From Liquorilactobacillus oeni DSM 19972 (GTDB lineage Bacteria > Bacillota > Bacilli > Lactobacillales > Lactobacillaceae): a stretch of DNA of 64,000 nt. The stretch is from NCBI RefSeq assembly GCF_001436275.1, contig NZ_AZEH01000041.1, positions 1 to 64,000 on the forward strand. The letters are read 5' to 3'. The notes under the pieces are model-generated. The model did no database searches. It was given only the letters and a program-made list of their open reading frames with translations, and was not told where the DNA came from. Below, piece by piece: positions 1 through 8,128 of the stretch. Both the position numbers and the translations under genes were made by a program. How positions within the stretch are numbered: the stretch's first letter is position 1; each line of letters begins with the position of its first letter.

Positions 1-60
1 AGCCCTGCACATTTGATTTGTCGAAACTTTGTTCAGTTTTCAAAGGTCTACCTTGTTGAA
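1..60 (-). other. rRNA operon leader (start of an rrn transcript leaving the window)
   Basis: Read on the minus strand, this stretch contains the TTTGAAAACTGAACAAAG block typical of 16S leaders and 16S-23S spacers in lactobacilli. It lies about 70 bases downstream of a consensus promoter, so it is most likely the leader of a 16S gene lying left of position 1. No mature rRNA sequence is visible in the window, so the operon itself is inferred. Confidence 0.65.
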
Positions 61-128
61 GGTCAGTAAAGATAAATCGGATAAAACAAACTCTCATCAC
101 CACTATCTCTATACCGTCTATCTTTTTA

Positions 129-157
129 AGTATACATGGCTATATAAGTAATGTCAA
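129..157 (-). promoter_or_regulatory. Strong sigma-A promoter of the rRNA operon
   Basis: On the minus strand there is TTGACA (157-152), a 17-base spacer and TATACT (134-129). This near-perfect promoter points left into the rRNA leader. I saw no second tandem promoter between it and the window edge. Confidence 0.8.
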
Positions 158-390
158 TACATAATTTCAATATAAAAAAGATAAATAAAACCAACAACAT
201 TGACTACTATACCCTGTAAGGCCCAGTGCGTCAAGAAATAATTACAAAAATATTTTTGCGTACTTGCAAATAAACTTATGGATAATAAAGCATCCTGAAT
301 TATTTAATCAATTTTTGCTTTTATACTTCGTTTTTAGTGTTTTAAAGTAAAATATAGGTCACTGCTGTGAAATAGTATTCGTGTATAAGC
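158..390. other. AT-rich intergenic stretch, no gene seen
   Basis: Between the rRNA promoter and the tyrS terminator I see no open frame of useful length with a ribosome binding site, and no clear repeat or RNA structure. Confidence 0.5.
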
Positions 391-428
391 AATTAAGACG
401 GCAGTAAAAATTTACTGCCGTCTTAATT
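391..428 (-). terminator. Hairpin terminator after tyrS
   Basis: An 18-base arm starting AATTAAGACGGC is repeated as its exact inverse with a 2-base loop. It lies about 90 bases beyond the tyrS stop codon. The U-tract on the minus strand is weak (the stem ends in TTAATT), so efficiency is uncertain. It also insulates the rRNA promoter from tyrS transcription. Confidence 0.65.
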
Positions 429-517
429 ATATTTTTAAAATTTCAGTTGATATTTGGCTTTTAAAAGTAATAATCAAAGGAACCTTTCATAATACATCCT
501 GCCTTTTTGAAATCTAT

Positions 518-1768
518 CTACTTTACTTTTGCCAAATAATATTTTTTCTTGCCGCGCCGAGCAATTACAAACTTTCCATCGAAATTATTTTGGGGTTCAA
601 TTACGAAATCTAAATTTCGGATACGTTCGCCGTTAATATAAATTGCTCCATTTGTAACATCTTCTCGAGCCTGTCTTTTAGATTTTTCAATTTTTGTATC
701 AACAAGCCATTCAATAATATTTTTAGTATCATTAGTAATTTCAATCGTAGGCATATTTTTAAAGCCCTGTTCAATTTCAGTTGCAGTTAACTGTTTAACA
801 TCACCTGAAAACAACGCTCGTGAAATATGCTCCGCTTGTTCAACTGCTTTTTCCCCATGTACAAAAGCAGTTACCTCTTCAGCTAAACGTCGTTGTGCTT
901 CTCTTTTTTCTGGGCAACTTTTTACCTTTTCTGCAAGCTCATTGATTTCTTCATGGCTCAAGAAAGTGAAATATTTCAAGTACTTAATAACATCCCGATC
1001 ATCTTGATTCAACCAGAATTGGTAAAATTCATAAGGTGTTGTTTTTTCAGGATCCAGCCAAATAGCTCCTCCAGCAGTTTTCCCAAATTTAGTTCCATCA
1101 GCTTTTAGCATTAGAGGAATTGTCAGAGCAAACACCTTCTTATCGGATCCACTAAGCTTATGAATCATATCGATTCCAGCAGTAATGTTGCCCCATTGAT
1201 CTGCACCGCCGATCTGCAACTGTACATCGTTATTCTTTAAAAGATGGTAAAAATCAATCGACTGCAATATTTGATAAGTGAATTCTGTAAAAGAGATACC
1301 GACTTCAAGTCTGCTAGCAACTACCTCCTTTCCCAGCATTGTATTTACATTAAATAATTTACCATAATCACGCAGGAATCTAAGCAAATCAATTTTTGAA
1401 AGCCAGTCATAGTTATTTACAACAGTAATATTATCTTTACCAAAAAGATGTTTCATCTGTGCAGTCAGCTTTTCTTCATTGTGATGAATCTGTTCCATAC
1501 TCTGCAAAACACGTTCTGCTTTTTTACCTGAAGGATCTCCTATAGAGCCCGTACCGCCACCAATCACTATATGTGCACGATGACCCGCCATCTGGAACCT
1601 TTTAAGCATCATAAAAGGAATCAGATGACCAATATGCAAGCTGTCACCTGTAGGATCAACACCACAATAAAGTCCAATTGATTTTTGCTCAACCAAACTA
1701 TGCAGTTCTTTTTCGTCAGACATTTGATTGATTGCGCCACGCCATTTTAATTCATCTATAATATTCAT
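518..1768 (-). CDS. tyrS: Tyrosyl-tRNA synthetase
   Basis: Cytoplasmic enzyme that charges tRNA-Tyr with tyrosine for translation. The 416-residue protein has the class I signature HIGH at residues 45-48 and the KMSKS-type loop KFGKT at 227-231, the form usual in bacterial TyrRS. The tyrosine-binding QIGGADQWGN block sits at 186-195. A C-terminal S4-like RNA-binding domain covers roughly the last 65 residues. Length matches the family. The ATG start follows a strong GAGGAGGAG site. The gene is alone in its transcript, downstream of a T-box leader, so it should respond to uncharged tRNA-Tyr. Confidence 0.97.
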   Translation of the reverse strand: MNIIDELKWRGAINQMSDEKELHSLVEQKSIGLYCGVDPTGDSLHIGHLIPFMMLKRFQMAGHRAHIVIGGGTGSIGDPSGKKAERVLQSMEQIHHNEEKLTAQMKHLFGKDNITVVNNYDWLSKIDLLRFLRDYGKLFNVNTMLGKEVVASRLEVGISFTEFTYQILQSIDFYHLLKNNDVQLQIGGADQWGNITAGIDMIHKLSGSDKKVFALTIPLMLKADGTKFGKTAGGAIWLDPEKTTPYEFYQFWLNQDDRDVIKYLKYFTFLSHEEINELAEKVKSCPEKREAQRRLAEEVTAFVHGEKAVEQAEHISRALFSGDVKQLTATEIEQGFKNMPTIEITNDTKNIIEWLVDTKIEKSKRQAREDVTNGAIYINGERIRNLDFVIEPQNNFDGKFVIARRGKKKYYLAKVK

Positions 1769-1783
1769 AAAAATCTCCTCCTC

Positions 1784-2012
1784 AATAAAAAAGTCCCTAG
1801 TACATATATGTACTAGGGACGAACATTAAATTCCGCGTTACCACCCAAATTACTGCTATAAAAGCAGTCAGCTCTCCTCATCGATATAGAGATGAATCGA
1901 ATGAAACTACCGAACAGTGTAATTCAAAGAAATAGCTTATCCTGATTTTCAGCCCGCATCAGGTTTCTGTAAATATTGGCTATCTTCTACTTTGCTGCTC
2001 TATTCATTAACT
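1784..2012 (-). promoter_or_regulatory. T-box leader (tRNA-Tyr sensing) of tyrS
   Basis: On the minus strand the T-box core GGTGGTAACGCGG lies at 1845-1833. It is followed by a perfect 14+14 base terminator palindrome (1820-1793, arms starting GTCCCTAGTACATA) and a T-run (1792-1784). Upstream is about 170 bases of leader. A GAATTACAC segment places a UAC triplet at 1921-1919 as the likely Tyr specifier codon. Uncharged tRNA-Tyr would favour the antiterminator. Confidence 0.92.
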
Positions 2013-2018
2013 AGAGTA

Positions 2019-2047
2019 AATATATTGCAATTTATGCTAAAAGTCAA
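2019..2047 (-). promoter_or_regulatory. Promoter of the tyrS T-box transcript
   Basis: TTGACT (2047-2042), a 17-base spacer and TATATT (2024-2019) on the minus strand. The -35 box overlaps the last codons of perR. The expected start near 2012 begins the T-box leader. Confidence 0.75.
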
Positions 2048-2516
2048 TATTCATTTTTTTCTCTTTTGAGGCAGACAGCTTTCGCTGACATTCGGGACAT
2101 AATCCATAAACTTCATACTGACTGTTAAAAACTTGAAATCCTGTTTTTTTTACTGCTTCCTTCTCATTTTGCTTATAACTGTCGTCAAAAACATCAACGA
2201 TTTTATTACAATTAACACAAATAACGTGATAATGAGGGGCTTCAATGTAATCATAACGCATATGTCCACCGCTATCAGCTGCAATTTCAATAATTAAATT
2301 ATGATCAATCAGTAATTGCAAAGTATTATACACAGTGGCCAAGCTTACACTAAAACCATTGCCACGTACATACTTAAAAATCATTTCAATTGAAGGATGA
2401 GCATGTGATGACATTAAATAAGATAAGATGACCTGTCTTTGAGGGGTATTCTTTATTTTGTATTGTTTCAGCTTGTTTGCAGCTGACAATAAATCCTCTT
2501 GGCTTTGCACCATCAT
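2037..2516 (-). CDS. perR: Fur-family regulator, PerR type
   Basis: Metal-dependent DNA-binding repressor, most likely of peroxide-stress genes. The 159 residues comprise an N-terminal winged helix (about 10-85) and a C-terminal dimerisation domain. A structural zinc site is formed by C100, C103, C140 and C143. Putative regulatory metal ligands H40, D89, H95, H97 and D108 are present; the aspartate at 108 corresponds to the residue that separates PerR from Fur. The start is at one of two adjacent ATGs behind AAAGGAGG. PerR is the best fit, but Fur or Zur cannot be excluded from sequence alone. Confidence 0.8.
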   Translation of the reverse strand: MMVQSQEDLLSAANKLKQYKIKNTPQRQVILSYLMSSHAHPSIEMIFKYVRGNGFSVSLATVYNTLQLLIDHNLIIEIAADSGGHMRYDYIEAPHYHVICVNCNKIVDVFDDSYKQNEKEAVKKTGFQVFNSQYEVYGLCPECQRKLSASKEKKMNIDF

Positions 2517-2563
2517 TTAATCCTCCTTTAAAACCACTGCGTGATGAACTAGACTCACGAATT

Positions 2564-2593
2564 ATTATACTCTTTCTTAAGAAAAAAAGTCCA
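2564..2593 (-). promoter_or_regulatory. Putative perR promoter
   Basis: TGGACT (2593-2588), an 18-base spacer and TATAAT (2569-2564), about 50 bases before the perR start. The -10 region reads TATAATAATT, which resembles half of a PerR box (TTATAATNATTATAA), so autoregulation is possible but not shown. Confidence 0.55.
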
Positions 2594-2622
2594 TAATTAA
2601 ATTCTCAGCCGTTTTTAGTACT

Positions 2623-3466
2623 TTAGAACTTCAAAGTCAGCAACTTAACTTGCCCTGCTCCTTCTTGAAACCAAATTGATTCGCAACTGATCCGGAATCT
2701 GGTACCGCAACGCGCTTACATGGCTTATTACTCCAATTAAACTACCTTTCGAGTTATCAACAGTTTGCAATGATTCCAATACTGTTTGTAACCTCATCAT
2801 TTAAAAATTCTTCATCAATAAATAAGGCTTCTATATTCCGCCATTGGTATGCTGCACAACTTCTGCTAAAAAAATAAGATATAGCGTATAACGCTGCAAT
2901 AAGGCTTTCTTCGCCTGATAAAATATGAACACTTCTAACTTTTGCCAAATCACCAGATCGTAACTTAAAAATTTTGGTTCCGAATAAACCACGCAACAGT
3001 TTTTCTTTTTTATTGCTGTCTGTTTCCAAGAAACTGCTCCGAAGTCAAATTCAACAATTTTTGAATGAAAACATTAATTTCATTAACCTTAACAATTTAT
3101 CTTTCATGTTCTTCATTATCTTCGAAACGCAGAAATGCTTCCAGCTTTTTTCCAGTCCCCTGCTCTCCGTTTTTTGGCAACTATTTGTCGTTCCTGCTGC
3201 TCACATGCATGCACTTGGTGTTCAAAAGTAAAGTAGGCACGGGTTTTTTGATCAGATTTTGCAAATCTTGATCCCATTTGTTCTGGCTGCCTATCCTTGA
3301 CAGAGTTTTTCCAAATAACGCATAACTTATAACATCAAAAATCGTGGTTTTTCACTGCCTGTTTTGTCTGTAATAAGAAATAAAGGTGCTCCTTCAAAAC
3401 GGGAAAATCAACAGTTTGTTTTTCATATGGGCAAAATTTTTGCATCTCTGTTTTTACGGGTTTCAT
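2623..3466 (-). pseudogene. sbcC: Decayed exonuclease subunit SbcC
   Basis: Remnant of the large ATPase subunit of the SbcCD nuclease, which cleaves DNA hairpins. Pieces recognisable in different frames include the N-terminus (MKPVKTEMQ, PYEKQTVDF), the block after the Walker A site (SDSNKKEKLLRGLFGTKIF), and the C-terminal signature and Walker B region (VRSVHILSGEES, ALFIDEEF, then IGVISHV and VKLLTLK). The Walker A stretch near 3343-3372 carries a G-to-D change and a lost base, which shifts the frame. Only about 840 bases remain of an expected 3 kb or so: the coiled-coil region is deleted, with the junction near 2960-2970. It cannot be functional. Confidence 0.88.
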
Positions 3467-4504
3467 TCATTTTCACTTTTTGCATTAGTTCTTTCCATAC
3501 TTGCCTTAGCCCATTTAAACTGTTCTTTTGAAATTTTTTTGGCTGTCATCTCTTCAAAAAGTTTTGCAAAAAGGGTAACGGATCAAGTTCTAATTTTCTT
3601 GAACTTTCATCGCCAATTTCATTTACTTGAGAGATTTTTTCCGAATTAAGGATTCCAGGATAATATTTTTGCAAATTATTGATTACATTTGGAATTACAA
3701 TTTTATCTGTCAACTGCACACCCACAAAATCTTCAGCATTAATTTTATTATAGAACATAGGTACTGTCAGTTCTTGATAAGCACCCCACAGCACAAAATC
3801 GTGGTGTGGTATTGCATGTAAAGTTTTCAATATCTACCACCAACAAACCTTTTTTATTTACTTCTGAAAGTGAAAATTTAAGAGGTGAACTGCTATAACG
3901 TATTCTTTCTTTTTAATGCATCCTTGTCACGCAGATGTCCCAAAATTACATATCAAATAAATTGAGAGGAGTGGGGCATTTAGGGCCTCACACTTGTAAA
4001 GGCATTTTTGAATCAGTCTCAGGACTCTGCCGGCTGCAAAAAATGAGCTGCTAAAATGTACTTTCCTCTAGGGTTACAATTCTTTTTCATTTCGCTTAAA
4101 ACCTTTTTAAAGGCTAAGGTTAATCCAGTAATTTCTGAATCTTTAAATAAGTTTCTCACTTGATATGCACGAAAGTATGCAGCAAGAAAAACTGGGGAAC
4201 TTTAAACTGAAGTAGTAAGAAAAAAGGCAGCTGCTTTATACCATTTATGGCCGCTAGGACTAATAGCGGATTCATGATCCCTGCTAAAATCGCAAGTACT
4301 GACCTTTCAAGTTTAAGATTGGATTCGATAATCATTTTATCCAGACACACCGCTGAGTACTCATTGGGTTGTTGCTCTATCAAACAGCACCGCATCAATT
4401 TCAATCATTATGATCTACTTAAAAACATCCACTTGCTTCTCTATCAGTTCATAGCCGCGCAGTTTCTTACCAATATGCCAATCTGCTGTGTATAAAAAAC
4501 GCAT
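3463..4504 (-). pseudogene. sbcD: Decayed exonuclease subunit SbcD
   Basis: Remnant of the Mre11-like nuclease subunit that pairs with SbcC. The start MRFLYTADWHIGKKLRGYEL is intact, including the DWH metal-binding block and an AAGGA site. Further on, stops and frame changes accumulate. Recognisable pieces are the NHDS motif now read as DHES, KYILAAHF, LGHLRDKDAL (the second His of the usual GHLH is Arg, near 3931), SSPLKFSLSEVN, and the C-terminal QLTDKIVIPNVINNLQKYYP. Length is close to an intact gene. Its TGA overlapped the sbcC ATG, as in intact sbcDC operons. Confidence 0.88.
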
Positions 4505-4573
4505 CATATTCCTTCTTCATAAGGAAACCTCATTTTTTCGCACCAACTTTTTTCTATTATAAAGTACAAAAAA

Positions 4574-4640
4574 GACATCTTAACACCCCACATTTTTAAA
4601 CTAGATAATGGATCAGTTTAAGGGGTAACTTTTAGATGTC
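4574..4640 (-). terminator. Terminator of ackA, two-part stem
   Basis: Outer arms GACATCT/AGATGTC with an ACCCC/GGGGT segment enclose an inner TTAAACT/AGTTTAA stem. On the minus strand the hairpin is followed by TTTTTT (4573-4568). It starts 35 bases after the ackA stop codon. Confidence 0.8.
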
Positions 4641-4675
4641 ATTTTTTAATTACTTCCTATAATATATTTTGTAAA

Positions 4676-5854
4676 TTAACTGCGCAATTCTTTAATCTGC
4701 TTAACCATCGATAGTTCTTCATTTGTCGGAACAATCATAATTTTCGCAATTGAGCCTGTTGCTGAAACAACACCCTCACCAACATTGTTATTTAATTCAT
4801 TGTCTATTTTCAAACCAAGTCCTGCTAGTTTTTCAATAATGGCTGCTCTCAACAGCGCATTATTTTCACCGATACCTCCAGAAAAAACAAGAACGTCTAA
4901 TCCTCCAAGTTCTGCAAAATAAGCACCAACATATTTAACTATTCTGTTAATAAAGATATCAATAGCTAGTTGAACTCTTTTTTGTTCTTTATTTGCTAAA
5001 AGATCACGCATATCGGGTGAAAGGCCAGAAATACCGAGCAAACCGGATTCTTCATTCAGAATTGACATTATTTTCTCTAAAGAAAAATGGTGTTTCTTCA
5101 TCAGATACTGGATAACAGAAGGATCTATATCACCTGCTCTAGTTCCCATTGTTAACCCTGTCAGCGGTGTAAAACCCATTGAAGTATCAAAAGCCTTACC
5201 ATCTTTTTCGGCAGCAACTGAAGCACCGCTTCCTAAATGAAGAGTAATCATTTTTAAAGTGGCAAGCGGCTGTTGCAAGAGACTTGCTGCTTTTTGTGAA
5301 ATATAAGAGTGACTGATACCATGCTCACCATATCGCCTTATTCCCAATTCAACCGTATCTTCATAAGGAATGCTGAAAATTGCATTCATTTCTGGAAGAG
5401 TCGTAAAGAATTGACTATCAAAGACTGCATACTGAGGAACTTGCGGCAATGCTTTTTGCATAATTCCAACGTAACGAACTTCCATTGGATTATGCAAAGG
5501 AGCAAAGTCATTTAAGTTCTCCAACTTTGCTAAATTTTCAGAATTCAATTCTACTGCATGCGTAAAAGTCTGTCCGCCTGCTACAATTCTATGACCTACA
5601 GCTTCAATTTCGGACAAAGAATTAATTATTCCCAGTTGAGTCAACTTTTTAAAAATCAGTTCAGCAGCTTTTTCATAAGAGAGCTGTTTAAATTTCTCCT
5701 GATATTTTTTTGAATCATATTTTACTTCGAACAAAGAATCAGGCATATTAAGTCGCTCAATTAGCCCTTTTGCAATTGTTCTTTCATTTTCCGCTTCAAA
5801 CAACTGCCACTTAACTGATGAACTTCCAGCATTTACTAAAAAAAATTTGCCCAC
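4676..5854 (-). CDS. ackA: Acetate kinase
   Basis: Makes acetate and ATP from acetyl phosphate and ADP in the cytoplasm; it ends the acetate branch of fermentation. The 392 residues carry the N-terminal signature NAGSSSVK, the GHRIVAGG block with an active-site Arg region, the HLGSGAS phosphate-binding loop, the TRAGDIDP block and FSGGIGEN near the C-terminus. The start chosen is GTG at 5854 because GGAGGTG lies 7-10 bases upstream; a TTG five codons earlier overlaps that ribosome binding site. It is a single-gene transcript, divergent from the LysM gene. Confidence 0.97.
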   Translation of the reverse strand: MGKFFLVNAGSSSVKWQLFEAENERTIAKGLIERLNMPDSLFEVKYDSKKYQEKFKQLSYEKAAELIFKKLTQLGIINSLSEIEAVGHRIVAGGQTFTHAVELNSENLAKLENLNDFAPLHNPMEVRYVGIMQKALPQVPQYAVFDSQFFTTLPEMNAIFSIPYEDTVELGIRRYGEHGISHSYISQKAASLLQQPLATLKMITLHLGSGASVAAEKDGKAFDTSMGFTPLTGLTMGTRAGDIDPSVIQYLMKKHHFSLEKIMSILNEESGLLGISGLSPDMRDLLANKEQKRVQLAIDIFINRIVKYVGAYFAELGGLDVLVFSGGIGENNALLRAAIIEKLAGLGLKIDNELNNNVGEGVVSATGSIAKIMIVPTNEELSMVKQIKELRS

Positions 5855-5995
5855 TTTGAGCACCTCCAACTAATTTCCTACTAATTATATAATATTTCAC
5901 ACCTACTTTCAGCGCAACGGATAAAATCACTGCCGGAAAACCTCATAAACTTAAATAACTAACCATATCGCAAAAAAACAGGCAAAATTCATCTT

Positions 5996-6051
5996 CCAAA
6001 AATTACAAAAGAAACAGTTTTTGTAATTTTTGGACTTTAAAAGTCCAAAAA
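5996..6051. repeat. Two overlapping inverted repeats between ackA and apf
   Basis: A 15-base arm (CCAAAAATTACAAAA, 5996-6010) is exactly inverted at 6019-6033. A second inverted repeat with 12-base arms (6027-6038 and 6040-6051, core GGACTTTAAAAGTCC) shares bases 6027-6033 with the first. The two hairpins therefore exclude each other, as in an antiterminator/terminator pair. It lies about 140 bases upstream of ackA and 355 bases upstream of apf. Function unknown. Confidence 0.6.
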
Positions 6052-6334
6052 ATACTCATGTCAAGACAATTTTAAAATAAATATGATGTTTTTTTGAAAA
6101 AGATAGGTTGTTTTTACTCAAATTTAACGCTGTTTTGTCATATTTTCATTTTTAATAATTTTAAAGGTTGATTCCCAACATCATAGTCTTTTTTAAAGTG
6201 CCAATGTATTTTTAGCAAGAAAATAACATTACAGTATATTACAAAAATAAGAAAATATTACAAAAAACCTATAAATAGTAACTTGACTGCTATGTACTTG
6301 TTATATTGGCCCTATATACTAAGCATTGTTGATT

Positions 6335-6373
6335 CGATCAAAGGTGATCGTAAGTACTGTAGCAAATTGCTAC
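6335..6373 (+). promoter_or_regulatory. Structured 5' leader of the apf-like gene
   Basis: Two small perfect hairpins, CGATCA/TGATCG (6335-6350) and GTAGCA/TGCTAC (6359-6373), lie just before the ribosome binding site (AGGAG, 6389-6393). The promoter is probably in 6280-6325 (TTGACT and TATACT are present but not at standard spacing), so I do not fix it. The wider region is rich in TGTAAT on the minus strand, which recalls WalR half-sites; that is speculative. Confidence 0.4.
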
Positions 6374-6406
6374 GTGGCAAAAAATCACAGGAGTGAAGAA
6401 TATATT

Positions 6407-7060
6407 ATGTATATTAAGAAAATTTTATTATCAGCTGCAACAATTGCAGGCGTACTAACAGCTGGAACTTTGGCAGCTAACGCTGATACCATCACTGTCC
6501 AATCAGGACAAACTGTTTCTGAAATAGCTCGTGAGCACAATACTTCAGTCGCACAGATTAAACAAGCAAACAATCTGCAAAATGAAAATTTAATTTTTGT
6601 TGGACAAAAGATTGAAGTAGGTACAGCAACAAGTACAACTACAACTGCTGCTCCAGCTCAACAAGCAGCACAGACAACACAACAACAAGCACCTGCTGCT
6701 TCCACACAACAAACAACACAGCAAAAGGCACCTGTTGCTTCAACGCAACAGACAACACAGCAACAAGCACCTGCTGCACAAACAAACAATAACTCTGCTT
6801 CCACACAACAGACTGCTTCAGTAAGCACTGTTTCTGGTTCAGACCAAGATGCACAAAGTTGGATCGCTTCTAAAGAATCTGGCGGTAGTTACAGTGCTCG
6901 TAATGGCCAGTATGTTGGAAAATACCAATTAAGTGCTTCTTACTTAAATGGCGACTATTCAGCAGCTAATCAAGAACGTGTTGCTCAGAACTACGTAAGT
7001 TCACGTTATGGTTCATGGTCTGCAGCTAAGCAACATTGGTTAAGTAACGGCTGGTACTAA
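6407..7060 (+). CDS. apf: Secreted LysM protein, aggregation-promoting-factor (Apf) type
   Basis: Exported cell-wall-associated protein of 217 residues. It has a signal peptide (about 1-27, cleavage after ANA), one LysM peptidoglycan-binding domain (about 28-72), a low-complexity Q/T/A/P linker with near-repeats of TQQTTQQ-KAP/QAPA type, and a C-terminal domain of about 70 residues with SWIASKESGGSYSARNG, GKYQLSASYLNGDYS and SRYGSWSAAK. That end matches Apf and related Lactobacillus surface proteins with a lysozyme-like fold. The open frame extends upstream to 6326, but the signal peptide and AGGAG site place the start at the ATG at 6407. It likely acts in cell-wall remodelling or cell shape. 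Confidence 0.85.
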   Translation: MYIKKILLSAATIAGVLTAGTLAANADTITVQSGQTVSEIAREHNTSVAQIKQANNLQNENLIFVGQKIEVGTATSTTTTAAPAQQAAQTTQQQAPAASTQQTTQQKAPVASTQQTTQQQAPAAQTNNNSASTQQTASVSTVSGSDQDAQSWIASKESGGSYSARNGQYVGKYQLSASYLNGDYSAANQERVAQNYVSSRYGSWSAAKQHWLSNGWY

Positions 7061-7223
7061 AATAGTATCACTTAAAACAATCATTAATTAAAAAATATTA
7101 TTGCTGGTAATACAGCTTACTACAACAATATAAGAATTTTCAACAGGTGATTAAGATTATGCAAAAAGGCATAACTCAATTATCTGTTTTTTTAATACAG
7201 GCAATTAAACTATTAAACACAAT

Positions 7224-7264
7224 AAAAGCCTCCTTACCTATCTATCAATAGCAAGGAGGCTTTT
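7224..7264. terminator. Bidirectional terminator between apf and the C39-like gene
   Basis: Arms AAAAGCCTCCTT (7224-7235) and AAGGAGGCTTTT (7253-7264) give T-runs on both strands, so the hairpin can stop the plus-strand apf transcript and the convergent minus-strand gene ending at 7270. Confidence 0.88.
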
Positions 7265-7269
7265 ACTTT

Positions 7270-8049
7270 TTACTTTTGAGAATTGATATACACTGCCTGT
7301 TTTCCCATTTGATTATATGCTTCTTCAAAATTATCCCAGTTTACTGCTTGGTTTTTAGTACCATAAGGATTATTAATATAAATCAAATTATTTTTCCGAT
7401 CAAATCCAGTAATTACGACACTATGTTCAGAAAAAGTAATTTGCATATCCCCTTGAGGAGTTTGCCAATCTTGAAAATCATTAACACGCGCAAAGCTAAC
7501 AGTAGTAATTGTCCAAACCGGATGTTTTAATTCCAGTTGTTCAATTACTTTATTAAAATTCTGCCCACTGATATCTTTCACATTTTTAGAATATTTACGG
7601 GCAAGTTTAGTAATGGGCCCATGATATACTCCGAGTCCCGCAGAACTACCAGTGATATCACCCACAAAACCAATGTTTGGATTACCATGCTCGCCATCAT
7701 CGTAATTTAACGGAACTGTATTGATTTCATCTGCTAAAACATTTTTACTAACATCTATTTTGTTATAGTTCAATAACATTGTTAGGGAAGTCACTTCGCA
7801 ACCATTATATAATCTTGGCTCTGTCATTTGATTAACTAGCGGAACATCTAAGACAATTCGCGAAACCTTCTTTTGTACCTTTCTTTTTCCCTTATTGCTG
7901 GTCGTCAAGTGCAATGAACCCTTAAATTGTCTAACTAACGCTTCCTGATTATCCCCCAAGATAACTTCTCTGAAAGCATAGACGCTGGTCCCGATCAAAG
8001 TACATAACATAATGATTGGGAAAAATATTTTGCGGCGCCTCTTCCTCAA
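7270..8049 (-). CDS. Membrane-anchored C39-like cysteine peptidase
   Basis: Predicted extracytoplasmic peptidase of 259 residues. A basic N-terminus is followed by one hydrophobic segment (about 8-26) that serves as anchor or uncleaved signal. The papain-like C39_2 domain covers about 65-255. The candidate catalytic residues are C84 in NGCEVTSL, H209 in SEHSVVITGFD, and N227 in NNPYG. It lacks an ABC-transporter part, so it is not a classical bacteriocin-processing exporter. The substrate is unknown; cell-wall or surface peptides are possible. The start is TTG behind GAGGG. It is a lone gene convergent with apf. Confidence 0.82.
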   Translation of the reverse strand: MRKRRRKIFFPIIMLCTLIGTSVYAFREVILGDNQEALVRQFKGSLHLTTSNKGKRKVQKKVSRIVLDVPLVNQMTEPRLYNGCEVTSLTMLLNYNKIDVSKNVLADEINTVPLNYDDGEHGNPNIGFVGDITGSSAGLGVYHGPITKLARKYSKNVKDISGQNFNKVIEQLELKHPVWTITTVSFARVNDFQDWQTPQGDMQITFSEHSVVITGFDRKNNLIYINNPYGTKNQAVNWDNFEEAYNQMGKQAVYINSQK

Positions 8050-8128
8050 ATAATTACCCTCTTTCTAAACATACAAAAAAATGGCTCAGCTTGCGTAATG
8101 ATACCATATATAATTAGATAATTCTATC

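Noticed and set aside
3338-3810. Repeated AAAATCGTGG near 3339 and 3797 as a mobile-element footprint
   Set aside because: Ten bases only, with both copies explained by the sbcC Walker A region and the sbcD remnant; chance similarity.
2974-3821. Several plus-strand open frames of 64-87 codons
   Set aside because: They lie opposite the decayed sbcCD remnants, lack good ribosome binding sites, and the minus strand explains the sequence through SbcC/SbcD homology.
6326-6406. N-terminal extension of the apf-like protein
   Set aside because: It would place 27 polar residues before a classical signal peptide and read through leader hairpins; AGGAG favours the ATG at 6407.
6650-6830. Tandem-like repeats in the apf linker as a possible CRISPR or satellite array
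   Set aside because: The repeats are in frame, imperfect and encode a Q/T/A/P linker; there are no regular spacers.
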